64,000 nt of DNA from Hyperoodon ampullatus (lineage: Eukaryota; Chordata; Mammalia; Artiodactyla; Ziphiidae), in contig CATKHW010000562.1 in the NCBI GenBank assembly GCA_949752795.1, forward strand, positions 1 to 64,000. The letters run 5' to 3'. The notes below the pieces were generated by a model. The model had not been told where the DNA came from, made no database searches, and saw only the letters and a program-made list of their open reading frames with translations. This document shows, piece after piece, positions 1 to 11,578 of this stretch; the stretch's first letter is position 1; the number at the start of each line of letters is the position of its first letter. The translations under genes and the position numbers were made by a program.

Positions 1-3000
1 TCATGGAACATTTTGATGAGAGGCGTTATGTAACATTGTGATGTCAGGGGTCATGGAGCATTTTGATGAAAAGGGTCATGGAGCATTTTGATGACAGGGG
101 TTATGGAACATTGTGATGTCAGGGATCATCGAACATTGTGATGATAAGTGCATGTAGCATTGTGATGACAGGAGTCATGGAACATTGTGATGACAGGGTT
201 GAGGGAGTATTGTGATGAATAGTGATGTAACATTGTGATATCAGTGGTGAGAGAGCATTTTGATTTGAAGTGCATGGAGCATTGTGATGACAAGGTTTAT
301 GGAGCATTGTGATGACAAGATTGTGGAGCACTGTGACGACAAGCGCATGGTGCATTGTGATGACATGGGTCATGGAGCATTGTGCTGACAAGCGCATGGA
401 GCATTGTGATGACAAGGGTCATGGAGCATTCTGCTGAGAAAGGCATAGAGCATTGTGATGACAAGGGTCAAAGAGCATTGTGATGAAAAGTTCATGAAGC
501 ATTCTGGTTAAAATGGTCACAGAGACTGTTGATGACAAGGGCATGGACCATTGTGATGACAAAGGTCATGAAGCCTTGTGATGACTGGAGTCACGGAGCA
601 TTGTGATGACAGGGGTCATGGAGCATTGTGATAACAAGGGCATGGGGCATTGTGATGACAAGGGCATGGAGCATTGGTCTAATAAGTTTCATGGCTTATT
701 GCGATGACAGTTGGAATGGCGCATTGTGATGACAAGGGCATGGAGCATTGTGATGACCAGGTCATTCATTATTGTGAAGACAGGTGTCAGGGAGCATTGT
801 GATGACATATGTAATGGCCCATTGTGATGACAATGCCATGGAGCATTGTGATGCCAAGTGTCATGGAGGATTCTGATGACAAAGGTAATGGAGCATTGTG
901 ATGACAAGGGTCAGGGAGCATTGTTCTGACAAGTGCATGGAAAATTGTGATGACAAGGGACATGGAGCATTCTGATGACAAGCTTGTGGAGTATTTTGAT
1001 GACAATGGCATGGAGCATTGTGATGAAAACGGCATGGTGCATTTTGATGAAAAAGGCATGGAGCCTTTTTGTGACAGGGTTCAAGGAGCATTCTGATGAC
1101 AAGTGTCAGGGAGCATTGTGATGACAAGTGTATCGAGAATTGTGATGACAAAGGTCATGGAGCATTGTGATGAAAAGTGCATGGAATATTGTGATGACAG
1201 GCATCATGGAGCATTGTGATGACAAGTGTTATGGAACATTGTGATCACAAGGGTTTGGAGCATTGTGATGACAGAGGTCATGGATCATTTTGATTTCAAG
1301 GAGCATGGAGCATTGTGATGACAAGGGCATGGAGCAATGTGATCCCAAGGTTCATGGAGGATTGTGATGGCAATGGTAATGGAGTATTGTGATGACAAGT
1401 GCAGAGAACATTGTAATGACAAGGTCATGTAGCATTTTGCTGACAAAGGCATGGAGCATTGTGATGACAGGTGTCATGGAGCACTGTGATGACAAGCATC
1501 ACGGAGCATTGTGATTACAGGGGTCATGGAGCATTGGGATGACAAGGGCATGCATCATTGTGATGACAAGTGTCATGGAGCATTGGGCTGAAAATTTCAT
1601 GGAGTATTGTGATGACAGGGGTCATGGAGCATTGTGATGACTAGGGAATGGAGCATTGTGATGACAAGAGTCCCGGATCATTGTGTTGTCAGGTGATATT
1701 GAGCGTTGTGATGACTGTGGTCATGGAGCATTGTGATGATATTGGTCATGGAGCATTGTGATGAGAAGGTCATGGAGAATTGGGCTGAAAATGTTCATGG
1801 AGTATTGTGATGACAGGGGTCATGGAGCATTGTGATGATAAGGGAATGGAGCATTTTGATGACAATGTCCTGGAGCATTGTGATGAGAAGACCATGGAGC
1901 CTTGTGATGACAAGTCTCATGGAGCATTCTGATGAAAAGGGGCATGGACCATTGTGATTACAGGGGTCTTGGAGCATTGTGATGACAAGGGCATGGAGCA
2001 TTGTGATGAGAAGTCCATGGAGCATTCTGATGACATGCATCATGGAGCTTTGTGATGACAAGGGCATGGAGCATTGTGATTACAGGGGTCTTGGAGCATT
2101 GTGATGAAAATGGCATGGATCATTGTGATGAAAAAGGCATGGAGCCTTGTCATGAAAGGATTCAGGGAGCATACTGATGGCAAGAGTCAGGGAGCATTGT
2201 GATGACATGTGTATTGCGCATTGTGATGACAAATGTCATGGGGCATTGTGATGAGTAGTCCATGGATAATTGTGATGAGTAGCGTCATGGGGTATTGTGA
2301 TGACAAGTGTTATGGAACATTGTGATCACAAGGGTTTGGAGCATTGTGATGACAGAGGTCATAGAGCATTTTGATTTCATTGTGATGACAAGAGCATGAA
2401 GCATTATGATGATGGGCATGGTGCATTGTGATGACAGGGTTCATGGAGCATTGTGATGAAAGGTGGCATGGAGCTTTGGTCTGACAAGTTTCATGGATTA
2501 TTTTGATGACAGTGGGCATGGCACATTGTGATGACAAGGGCATGGAGCATTGTGATGACAAGGTCATGGAGTATTGTGAAGACAGGTGTCAGGGAGCATT
2601 GTGATGACATATGTCATGTTCCATTGTGATGACAATAGCACGGAGCATTGTGATGCCAAGTGTCATGGAGGATTGTTGTGACAAACGTAAAGGAGCATTG
2701 TGATGATAAGCGCATGGAGCATTGAGATGACAAGGGCCATTGATAATTTTAATGTCCATGTCCTGAAACATTGTGATGACAAGCGCATGGAGCTTCCTAT
2801 GACAGGGGTCATGGAGCATTGCGATGACAAGTGCATGGAGTATTGTTATGACAAGAGCATATAACATTGTGATTAGAAGTGCCATGGAGCATTGTGATGA
2901 CATGGACATGGAGAATTGTGAGGACAAGGGACATTGAGCTTTGAGATGACCAGGGCATGGAGCATTGTGATGGCAAGACCGTGGAGCATTGTGATGAGAA

Positions 3001-3460
3001 GACCATGGGTAATTGTGATGACGAGCATCATGGAGCACTGTAATGACAAGGGGCATGAAGCATTGTGATGACAGGTGTCAGGGAGCATTGTGATGACAGG
3101 GGTCATGGAGCATTGTGATGACAAGGGCATGGAGCATTGTGATGACAAGGGTACGGAACATTGTGATGAAAAGTGCCATTGAGAATTTTGATGATAAAGT
3201 CGTGAAGCATTGTGATGACAAACACTTGGAGCTTGCTATGACAGGGGTCATGGAGCATTGCAATGACAAGTGCATGGAGAATTGTGATGAAACGAGCATG
3301 TAACTTTGTGATGAGAAGTGTCATGTAGCATTGTGATGACAAGTACGTGGAGAATTGTTATGACAAGGTACATGGAGCATTATGATAACCAGGGAATGGA
3401 GCATTGTGATGACAGGGGTCATGGAGCATTATTATGACAAGGGCCATGGTGCATTCTGAT
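1..3460. repeat. Degenerate 24-25 bp minisatellite array
   Basis: The stretch is built from about 140 tandem copies of a unit close to CATGGAGCATTGTGATGAC followed by a short purine tail, AAGGG, AAGGGT or AGGGGT, which makes the unit 24 or 25 bp. The core GCATTGTGATGAC is best kept, while the tail and single bases vary. Copies differ by several substitutions and small indels, so the array is old. Longer internal duplications exist (for example 674-905 with 2476-2705). The array runs off the left edge. Open frames on the minus strand with recurring Cys-His-His-Asn-Ala-Pro steps arise because 24 is a multiple of three; they shift frame at every 25-bp unit and are not genes. No transposon, RNA gene or other insertion is visible inside it. 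I do not recognise a named family. Confidence 0.95.
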
Positions 3461-4628
3461 ATAAGATATCACTTATGAAGGGAATGTAAACCTGGCTACA
3501 TATGAACTGAATTAGGAAAGAGAACAGAGTCTCAGATTTAGAAAACACACTTATGCTTGCTTAAGGGGGAAGGAGAGGTGGGGAGACACACAAGACCAGA
3601 GTTTGATATTAACACAGGTACCATTCCATAATCTAAATACAGAAGAGACAAACCCGACTCCTTCCTCAGTGAATGGGACTCAACACCCCTATTCCCCACA
3701 GAGAAATATATCTGAATAGTAAGGATCTTAAAACCTATGTATTGATATGTCTCCATAAGAAAACCAAGTGTGTCTAGAATGACATAAACACAGCAGTGAG
3801 AATCAGCTCAAACCCACTATAAAAAGGAATTTCAAAACAAAACAAAGAAACAGTGAAATTCTTACACAACACCTTCAGGGGTTCTGATGAAACTTGGAAT
3901 GACCCTATCTACAACAACAGCTGGATGTGGCATAAGGCTGTTCACCTGGGACTGAGACGATTGGTGAGATTGGGTGAGAAAATGCAGACGCTTTAAAGCA
4001 ATAATGCCTGCCACTGATTCCATGGTTCCCAACTCTCCAGGTAGAAGGGAATATCACTACAGTTATAACATGTATGGGAAACCTAGAGAATGGACACCCT
4101 CTGATGGTGAAAGGTTTCTAAAACTCTACTAATTTTTTTCTCTCCATGTGCTGCAGCTTGACATTCCAACTGCTTTAATATCAATCTCCCAACTGGGAGA
4201 GTCAGCCCCTATAACCTCCTGGTTCGCACAGTTGGCACATTGTGCAGAGGATGTAAGGAAAGAGGGAGAACCAATGAGAGAGTAGCTGTAGGCATTTGGA
4301 CGGCCACATGTCACTCTAATTTCCCGTCACGAAGAAGAATTAACCAAACTCTCAGCCTGCCCCACCCCCATAACTAGTATAGGTCCTGAAGCAAAATTGT
4401 GGGTTTGCGGTCAGCTCACAAAAACACAAGTTGAAAAATGGAGCTCAGGGGCACAGCAATTCACTAACTTGCAGAGTTATACAGGACTACTCTCTTCCAA
4501 AAATCTGTTGAGGAAAAGCCATGAGGCGGACTTGAAAATGAGGGAGATTTGCACGAAACAGATTTCCAGAAGTACATTGGAATCGCCTTTAAACACAGGA
4601 AAAGCATCACAACTTCGACAATTATGGA
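3461..4628 (+). repeat. Partial leading monomer (M0), diverged edge copy
   Basis: The first satellite sequence begins inside the last codons of the L1 ORF2 remnant (ATAAGATATCACTTATGAAG at 3461) and directly abuts the minisatellite. The L1 3' UTR runs to the A-rich tail at about 3820-3851, and the unassigned half fills the rest. It carries edge-type states rarely or never found in the bulk of the array: TTCAGGGGTTCTGATG near 3874, GAGAGTCAGC near 4196, a missing T in GTAGCTGTAGGC near 4283, and GCAAAATTGTGGGTTTGCGG near 4392. It is the most diverged part of the array together with the following monomer. Confidence 0.92.
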
Positions 4629-6363
4629 ATTGTCCATAAAGGGCGCATGCGTTTTCTCCTGAATATATTCAGGAGAAAACGCATACACCCATTTTGGCCA
4701 ACCAAGCAACCGCACAATGCAAATCTGCACTACAAAGAAGTATCACTTCCCACCAGTCAAAAGGGATATCCGTAAAATGTGTAAAAACCAGAAAGGCAAG
4801 AGGGGCTCTAGAGAACAGGGAGCCTTGTTATGCTGATGGGTGGGATGCAGATTGCCAACAGCCACTCTGGAGGAGTGCATTGTGTTCCCTAAAAGAATTA
4901 AACAACAGAGCTTCACAACCTAAGGCACTTCCAGTCATGGGAATATACCTTGAGGAAATTGAAAATCAATAAGACACAGCGAACCCAAAATATAGGGCAG
5001 CACTGCTTACAAGAACCTCGACTTCGGGACACCTTAAATATCCCAGTAAAGACAAAAATAGTAAAGAAATTGTGGTACATACGTACGATGGAATATCCCA
5101 CAGCCATGAAATCAATGTCATAAGGCCAGTAGCAGCATAATGAGTGGATTCATGTACGATGATTCTAACTGAAATAAGTCACACAGAAAAAGAAACTTAT
5201 CATAAGATATCACTTATGAAGTTCTTGTAAACATGGCTACACATGAACTGAATTAGGAAAGAGAAGAGTCTCACATTTAGAAAACACTCTTATGCCTGCT
5301 CAAGAGGAAAGGAGAGGTGGGGTGATGCATAAAACCAGAGTTTGATATTAGCACAGGTACGGTTGCATAATCCAAATACAAAATAGACAAGACCTACTCT
5401 TTCCTCACTGAACGGGGCTCAACACCCCTATTCCCCGCAGAGTAGTATATCTGACTAGTAAGAATCTTAAAAACTATGTATTGATATGTCTCCATAAGGG
5501 AACCAAGTGTGTCTAGAATGACATAAACACGGCAGAGAGAATCAGCTCAAACCCACTATAAAAATGAATTTCAAAACAAAACAAATAAACAGTGAAATTC
5601 TTACACAATACCTTCAGGGGTTCTGATGAAACTTAGAATGACCCTATCTACAATGACAGCTTGATGGGGCATAAGGCTGGTCACTTGGGACTGAGAGGAT
5701 TGGTGAGATTGGGTGAGAAAATGCAGACCGTTTAAAGCAATAATACCTGGCACCCATTCCATGGGTCCCAACTCAACAGGTAGAAGGGAATATCACTACA
5801 GTTATAACATGTATGGGAAACCTAGAGAATGGACACCATCTGATGGTGAAAGGTTTCTAAAACTCTACTAATTTTTTTGTCTCCTTGTGCACCAGTTTGA
5901 CATTCCTACTGCTTTAGTATCAATCTCCCAAATTGGAGAGTCAGCACCTTTAACCTCCTGGTTCAGACAGTTGGCACGTTGTGCAGAGGATATAAGGGAA
6001 GAGGGAGAAACAATTAGAGAGTAGCTGTAGGCATTTGGACGGGCACATATCACTCTAACTTCCCAGCAGGAAGAAGAATTAACCAAAGTCTCAGCCTCCC
6101 ACCGGGAACCAGCATAGGTCCTGAACCAAAATTTTGGACTTGCGGTCAGCTCACCAAAAACGAGTTGAAAAATGGAGCTCAGGGGCACAGCAATTCACAA
6201 ACTGGCCGAGTAATAAAGCACAACTATCGTCCAAAAATCTGTTGAGAGAAGGCAACGAGGCGGACTTGAAAGCGAGGCAGAATAGCAGGAAACAGATTTC
6301 AAGAGGTACATTGGAATAGCCTTTAAAGCACAGGAAGAGGGGCACAACTTCGACAATGACGCA
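4629..6363 (+). repeat. Satellite monomer M1 (edge type, switching to bulk type near 6050)
   Basis: Length 1735 bp. The inverted repeat at 4629-4702 is imperfect (left outer arm ATTGTCCATAAAGG, right arm with CATACACCCATTTT). The L1 piece is about 4716-5590 and is diverged (AGAGGGGCTCTAGAG near 4800, GTGGTACATACGTACG near 5072). The unassigned half shares edge-only states with M0 (GAGAGTCAGC near 5935, CACAGTTGGCAC-like sequence near 5967, GTAGCTGTAGGC near 6022). From about 6050 it reads like the bulk monomers (CTCTAACTTCCCAGCAGG), so the monomer looks like a recombinant. Confidence 0.93.
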
Positions 6364-8102
6364 CTTGGCCAAAAAGGGCGTAAGTGTTTTCTCCTGAATA
6401 TATTCAGGAGAAAATGCATACGCCCTTTTTGGCCAAGCAAGCAAGCGGGCAATGCAAATCTGCACTACAAAGATGTATCACTTCCCACAGGTCAAAAGGG
6501 ACATCCACAAAAATGTATAAAAACCAGAAAGTCAAGAGAGGCCCTGGAGAACAGGGAGCCTTGTTATGCTGATGGGCGGGATGTAAATTTCCAACTGCCT
6601 CTCTGGAGGAGTGCATTGTGTTCCCTAAAACAAGTAAACAGCAGAGCTACAGAGCCAAGGGCACTTCCAGTCTAGGGAATATACCTTGGGAAAACTGAAA
6701 ATCAATAAGACAGAGCCACCCCAAAATTTAGGGCTGCACTGCTTACAAGGACCTCAACTTGGGTACACCTTAAATATCCCAGGAAATATAAAAATGGTTC
6801 AAAAAATTGTGGTACTTACGTACGATGGAATATCCCTCAGCTATGAAATCAATGTCATAAGACCAGTAGCAGCAAAATGGGTGGATTCAGGTACGATGAT
6901 TCTAAGTGAAATAAGTCACACAGAAAAAGAAACTTATCATAAGATATCACTTATGAAGATCCTGTAAACATGGCTACACTTGAACTGAGTTAGGAAAGAG
7001 AACAGTGTCTCACATTTAGAAAACACTCTTATGCCTGCTTAAGGGGGAAGGAGAGGTGGGGTGATGCATAAACCCAGAGTTTCATATAAGCACAGGTACC
7101 GTTCCAAAAACCAACTATGGAATAGACAAGACCTACACCTTCCTCAGTGAAAGTGACTCAAAAACACATATTTCCCGAAGAGGAATATATCTGACTACTA
7201 AGAATCTTAAAACCTATGTATTGATATGTCTCCATAAGGGAATCAAGTGTGTCTAGACTGGCATAAACATGGCAGCGAGAATCAGCTCAAACCCACTATA
7301 AAAAGGAATTTCAAAAACAAAACAAAAAAACTGGGAAATTCTTTACAATTCCTTCAGGGTCTCTGATGAAACCTGAAATGACACTATGTACAAGGACAGC
7401 TGGATGTGGCAGAAGGCTGGACACTTGGGACTGAGAGGATTGGTGAGATTGGGTGAGCAAATGCAGACCCTTTAAAGCACAAATGCGTGGCACCCATTCC
7501 ATGGGTCCCAACTCTCCAGGTTGAAGGGAATATTACTACAGCTATACTATGTATGGGAAACCTAGAGAACGGACCCAATGTGAATACGAAAGGTTTCTAA
7601 ACTCAAAGAATAGTCCCTCTCCTGGTGCTCCGGTTTGACTTTCCATCTGCTTTACTATCAACCTCCCAACTTGGAGAGACAGCCCCTTTAACCTCCTGGT
7701 TCGCACACGTTGCCAATTTGGCAGAGGATGAAAGGGAAGCGGGACAACCTATGAGAGAGTAGCTGTTAGGCATTTGGATGGGCACATATCACTCTAACTT
7801 CCCAGCAGGAAAAATAATTAACCAAAGTCTCAGCCCCGCACCGGGAACCAGCATAGGTCCTGAACCAAAATTTTGGACTTGCGGTCAGCTCACCAAAAAC
7901 GAGTTGAAAAATGGAGCTCAAGGGCACAGAAATTCACAAACTGGCAGAGTAATAAAGGACAACTATCGTCCAAAAATCTGTTAAGGGAAGGCAATGAGGC
8001 GGACTTGAAAGCGAGGCAGAATAGCAGGAAAGAGATTTCAAGAGGTACGTTGGAATCGCCTTTAAAGCACAGGAAGAGGTGCACAACTTCGAAAATGATG
8101 CA
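6364..8102 (+). repeat. Satellite monomer M2
   Basis: Length 1739 bp. Palindrome 6364-6437 has changes in both arms (left GTAAGTG, right AAATGCATACG). L1 piece about 6451-7331. It shares AAACCCAGAG (near 7070) and the CTATGGAATAGACAAGACC context with M3, so M2 and M3 look like recent neighbours. A private change gives TTTCATATAAGC where other copies read TTTGATATAAGC. The unassigned half fills 7332-8102 and its last 200 bp match M3 closely. Confidence 0.95.
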
Positions 8103-9840
8103 CTTGGCCAAAAAGGGCGTATGCGTTTTCTCCTGAATATATTCAGGAGAAAACGCATACGCCCTTTTTGGCCAAGCAAGCAAGCGGGCAATGCAAATCT
8201 GCACTAGAAAGAAGTATCACTTCCCACCGGTCAAAAGGGACATCGACAAATGTGTAAAAACCAGAAAAGCAAGACAGGCCCTGGAGAACAGGGAGCCTTG
8301 TTATGCTGATGGGCGGGATGTAAATTGCCAACTGCCTCTCTGGAGGAGTGCATTGTGTTCCCTAAAACAAGTAATCAACAGAGCTACAGAGCCAAGGGCA
8401 CTTCCAGTCTAGGGAATGTACCTTGGGAATACTGAAAATCAATAAGACAGAGCCACCCCAAAATTTAGGGCTGCACTGCTTACAAGGACCTCAACTTGGG
8501 TACACCTTAAATATCCCAGGAAATATAAAAATGGTTCAAAAATTTGTGGTACTTACGTACGATGGAATATCCCTCAGCCATGAAATCAATGTCATAAGAC
8601 CAGTAGCAGCAAAATGGGTGGATTCACGTACGATGATTCTAAGTGAAATAAGTCACACAGAAAAAGAAACTTATCATAAGATATCACTTATGAAGATCCT
8701 GTAAACATGGCTACACTTGAACTGAGTTAGGAAAGAGAAGAGTGTCTCACATTTAGAAAACACTCTTATGCCTGCTTAAGGGGGAAGGAGAGGTGGGGTG
8801 ATGAATAAACCCAGAGTTTGATATAAGCACAGGTACCGTTCCAAAAACCAACTATGGAATAGACAAGACCTACACCTTCCTCAGTGAAAGGGACTCAAAA
8901 CCCCATATTTCCCGCAGAGGAATATATCTGACTACTAAGAATCTTAAAACCTATGTATTGATATGTCTCCATAAGGGAATCAAGTGTGTCTAGACTGGCA
9001 TAAACATGGCAGCGAGAATCAGTTCAAACCCACTATAAAAAGGAATTTCAAAAACAAAACAAAAAAAACAGGGAAATTCTTTACAATTCCTTCAGGGTCT
9101 CTGATGAAACCTGGAATGACCCTATCTAAAACGACAGCTGGATGTGGCATAATGCTGGACACTTGGGACTGAGAGGATTGGTGAGATTGGGTGAGCAAAT
9201 GCAGACCCTTTAAAGCACAAATGCCTGGCACCCATTCCATGGGTCCCAACTCTCCAGGTTTAAGGGAATATTACTACAGCTATAACATGTATGGGAAACC
9301 TGGAGAACGGACCCACTGTGAATATGAAAGGTTTCTAAAACTCAACGAATAGTCCCTCTCCTGGTGCTCCGGTTTGACTTTCCATCTGCTTTACTATCAA
9401 TCTCCCAACTTGGAGAGACAGCCCCTTTAACCTCCTGGTTCGCACAGGTTTCCAATTTGGCACAGGATGAAAGAGAAGAGGGAGAACCAATGAGAGAGTA
9501 GCTGTTAGGCATTTGGACGGGCACATATGACTCTAACTTCCCTGCAGGAAGAAGAATTAACCAAAGTCTCAGACCCCACCGGGAACCAGCATAGGTCCTG
9601 AACCAAAATTTTGGACATGCGGTCAGCTCCCAAAAAACGAGTTGAAAAATGGAGCTCAGGGGCACAGCAATTCACAAACTGGCCGAGTAATAAAGGACAA
9701 CTATCGTCCAAAAATCTGTTGAGGGAAGGCATCGAGGCGGACTTGAAAGCAAGGCAGAATAGCAGGAAACAGAGATCAAGAGCTACGTTGGAATCACCTT
9801 TAAAGCACAGGAAGAGGGGCACAACTTCGACAATGATGCA
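8103..9840 (+). repeat. Satellite monomer M3
   Basis: Length 1738 bp. The palindrome at 8103-8176 is a perfect 74-bp inverted repeat. In the L1 piece (about 8190-9070) a change near 8206 turns CACTACAAAG into CACTAGAAAG, adding a stop in the ancestral ORF2 frame. The tail reads ACAAAACAAAAAAAACAGGG near 9054. The unassigned half ends with the degraded left arm of the next palindrome. Confidence 0.95.
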
Positions 9841-11578
9841 ATTGGCCAAAAACGGGGTATACGTTTTCTCCTGAATATATTCAGGAGAAAACGCATACGC
9901 CCTTTTTCGCAAAGTAAGGAAGCGGGCAATGCAAATCTGCACTACACAGAAGTATCACTTCCCACCGGTCAAAAGGGACATCCACAAAATGTGTAGAAAC
10001 CAGAAAGGCAAGACAGGCACTGGAGAACAGGGAGCCTTGTTATGCTGATGGGCGGGATGTAAATTGCCAACTGCCTCTCTGGAGGAGTGCATTGTGTTCC
10101 TTAAAACAAGTAAACAACAGAGCTACAGTGCCAAGGGCACTTCCAGTCTAGGGAATATACCTTGGGAAAACTGAAAATCAATAAGACAGAGCCACCCCAA
10201 AATTTAGGGCCCCACTCTTTACAAGGACCTCAACTTGGGTACACCTTAAATATCCCAGGAAATATAAAAATGGTTCAAATATTTGTGGTACTTACGTACG
10301 ATGGAATATCCCTCAGCCATGAAATCAATGTCATAAGACCAGTAGCAGCAAAATGGTTGGATTCAGGTACGATGATTCTAAGTGAAATAAGTCACACAGA
10401 AAAAGAAACTTATCATAAGATATCACTTATGAAGATCCTGTAAACATGGCTACACTTGAACTGAGTTAGGAAAGAGAACAGAGTCTCCCATTTAGAAAAC
10501 ACTCTTATGCCTGCTTAAGTGGGAATGAGAGGTGGGGTGATGCATAAAACCAGAGTTTGATATAAGCACAGGTACCGTTGCAAAAACCAACTATGGAATA
10601 GACAAGACCTACACCTTCCTCAGTGAAAGGGACTCAAAACCCCATATTTCCCGCAGAGGAATATATCTGACTAGTAAGAATCTTAAAACCTATGTATTGA
10701 TATGTCTCCGTAAGGGAATCAAGTGTGTCTAGACTGGCATAAACATGGCAGCGAGAATCAGCTCAAACCCACTATAAAAAGGAATTTCAAAAACAAAACA
10801 AAAAACCTGGGAAATTCTTTTCAATTCCTTCAGGGTCTCTGATGAAACCTGGAATGACCCTATCTACAACGACAGCTGGATGTGGCATAAGGCTGGACAC
10901 TTGGGACTGAGAGGATTGGTGAGATTAGGTGAGCAAATGCAGACCCTTTAAAGCACAAATGCCTGGCAACCATTTTAGGGTCCCAACTCTCCAGGTTTAA
11001 GGGAATATTACTACAGCTATAACATGTACGGGAAACCTAGAGAACGTACCCACATTGAATACGAAAGGTTTCTAAAACTCAACGAATAGTCCCTCTCCTG
11101 GTGATCCGGTTTGACTTTCCATCTGCTTTACTATCAACCTCCCAAAATGGAGAGACAGCCCCTTTAACCTCCTGATTCGCACAGCTTTCCAATTTGGCAG
11201 AGGATGAAAGGGAAGAGGGAGAACCAAAGAGAGAGTAGCTGTTAGGCATTTGGAAGGGCACATATCACTCTAACTTCCCAGCATGAAGAAAAATTAACAA
11301 AAGTCTCAGCCCCCCACCGAGGACCAGCATAGGTCCTGAACCAAAATTTTGGACTTGCGGTCAGCTCACAAAAAACGAGTTAAAAAATGGAGCTCAAGGG
11401 CACAACAATTCACAAACTGGCCGAGTAATAAAGGACAACTATCGTCCAAAAATCTGTTGAGGGAAGGCATCGAGGCGGACTTGAAAGCAAGGCAGAATAG
11501 CAGGAAACAGAGATCAAGAGGTACATTGGAATCGCCTTTAAAGCACAGGAAGAGGGGCACAACTTCGACAATGATGCA
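9841..11578 (+). repeat. Satellite monomer M4 (subtype A1)
   Basis: Length 1738 bp. The palindrome 9841-9914 is degraded in both outer arms (left ATTGGCCAAAAACGGGG, right CCTTTTTCGCAAAG). Subtype markers are GTGCCAAGGG near 10129, GGGCCCCACT near 10208, GAGTCTCCCATTTAG near 10480 and AAGTGGGAATGAGAGG near 10518. All of these recur in M8, exactly 6952 bp to the right. The unassigned part carries GGCAACCATTTTAGGG near 10965, shared with M5, M8 and M9. Confidence 0.95.

Noticed and set aside
119..3148. Many minus-strand frames rich in Cys-His-His-Asn-Ala-Pro in the minisatellite, resembling a repeat protein.
   Set aside because: They come from a 24-bp period being a multiple of three. Each 25-bp unit breaks the frame, no frame continues, and there is no start context or conserved domain.
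3470..3760. A possible unique-sequence gene exon between the two arrays (72-codon minus-strand frame at 3538-3756).
   Set aside because: The segment aligns by eye with the L1 3' UTR part of every other monomer, so it is simply the diverged first copy.
10960..10980. CCATTTTAGG, a CArG-box match in M4, M5, M8 and M9.
   Set aside because: It arises from a short deletion/substitution in one monomer subtype; a ten-base match alone gives no support for regulation.
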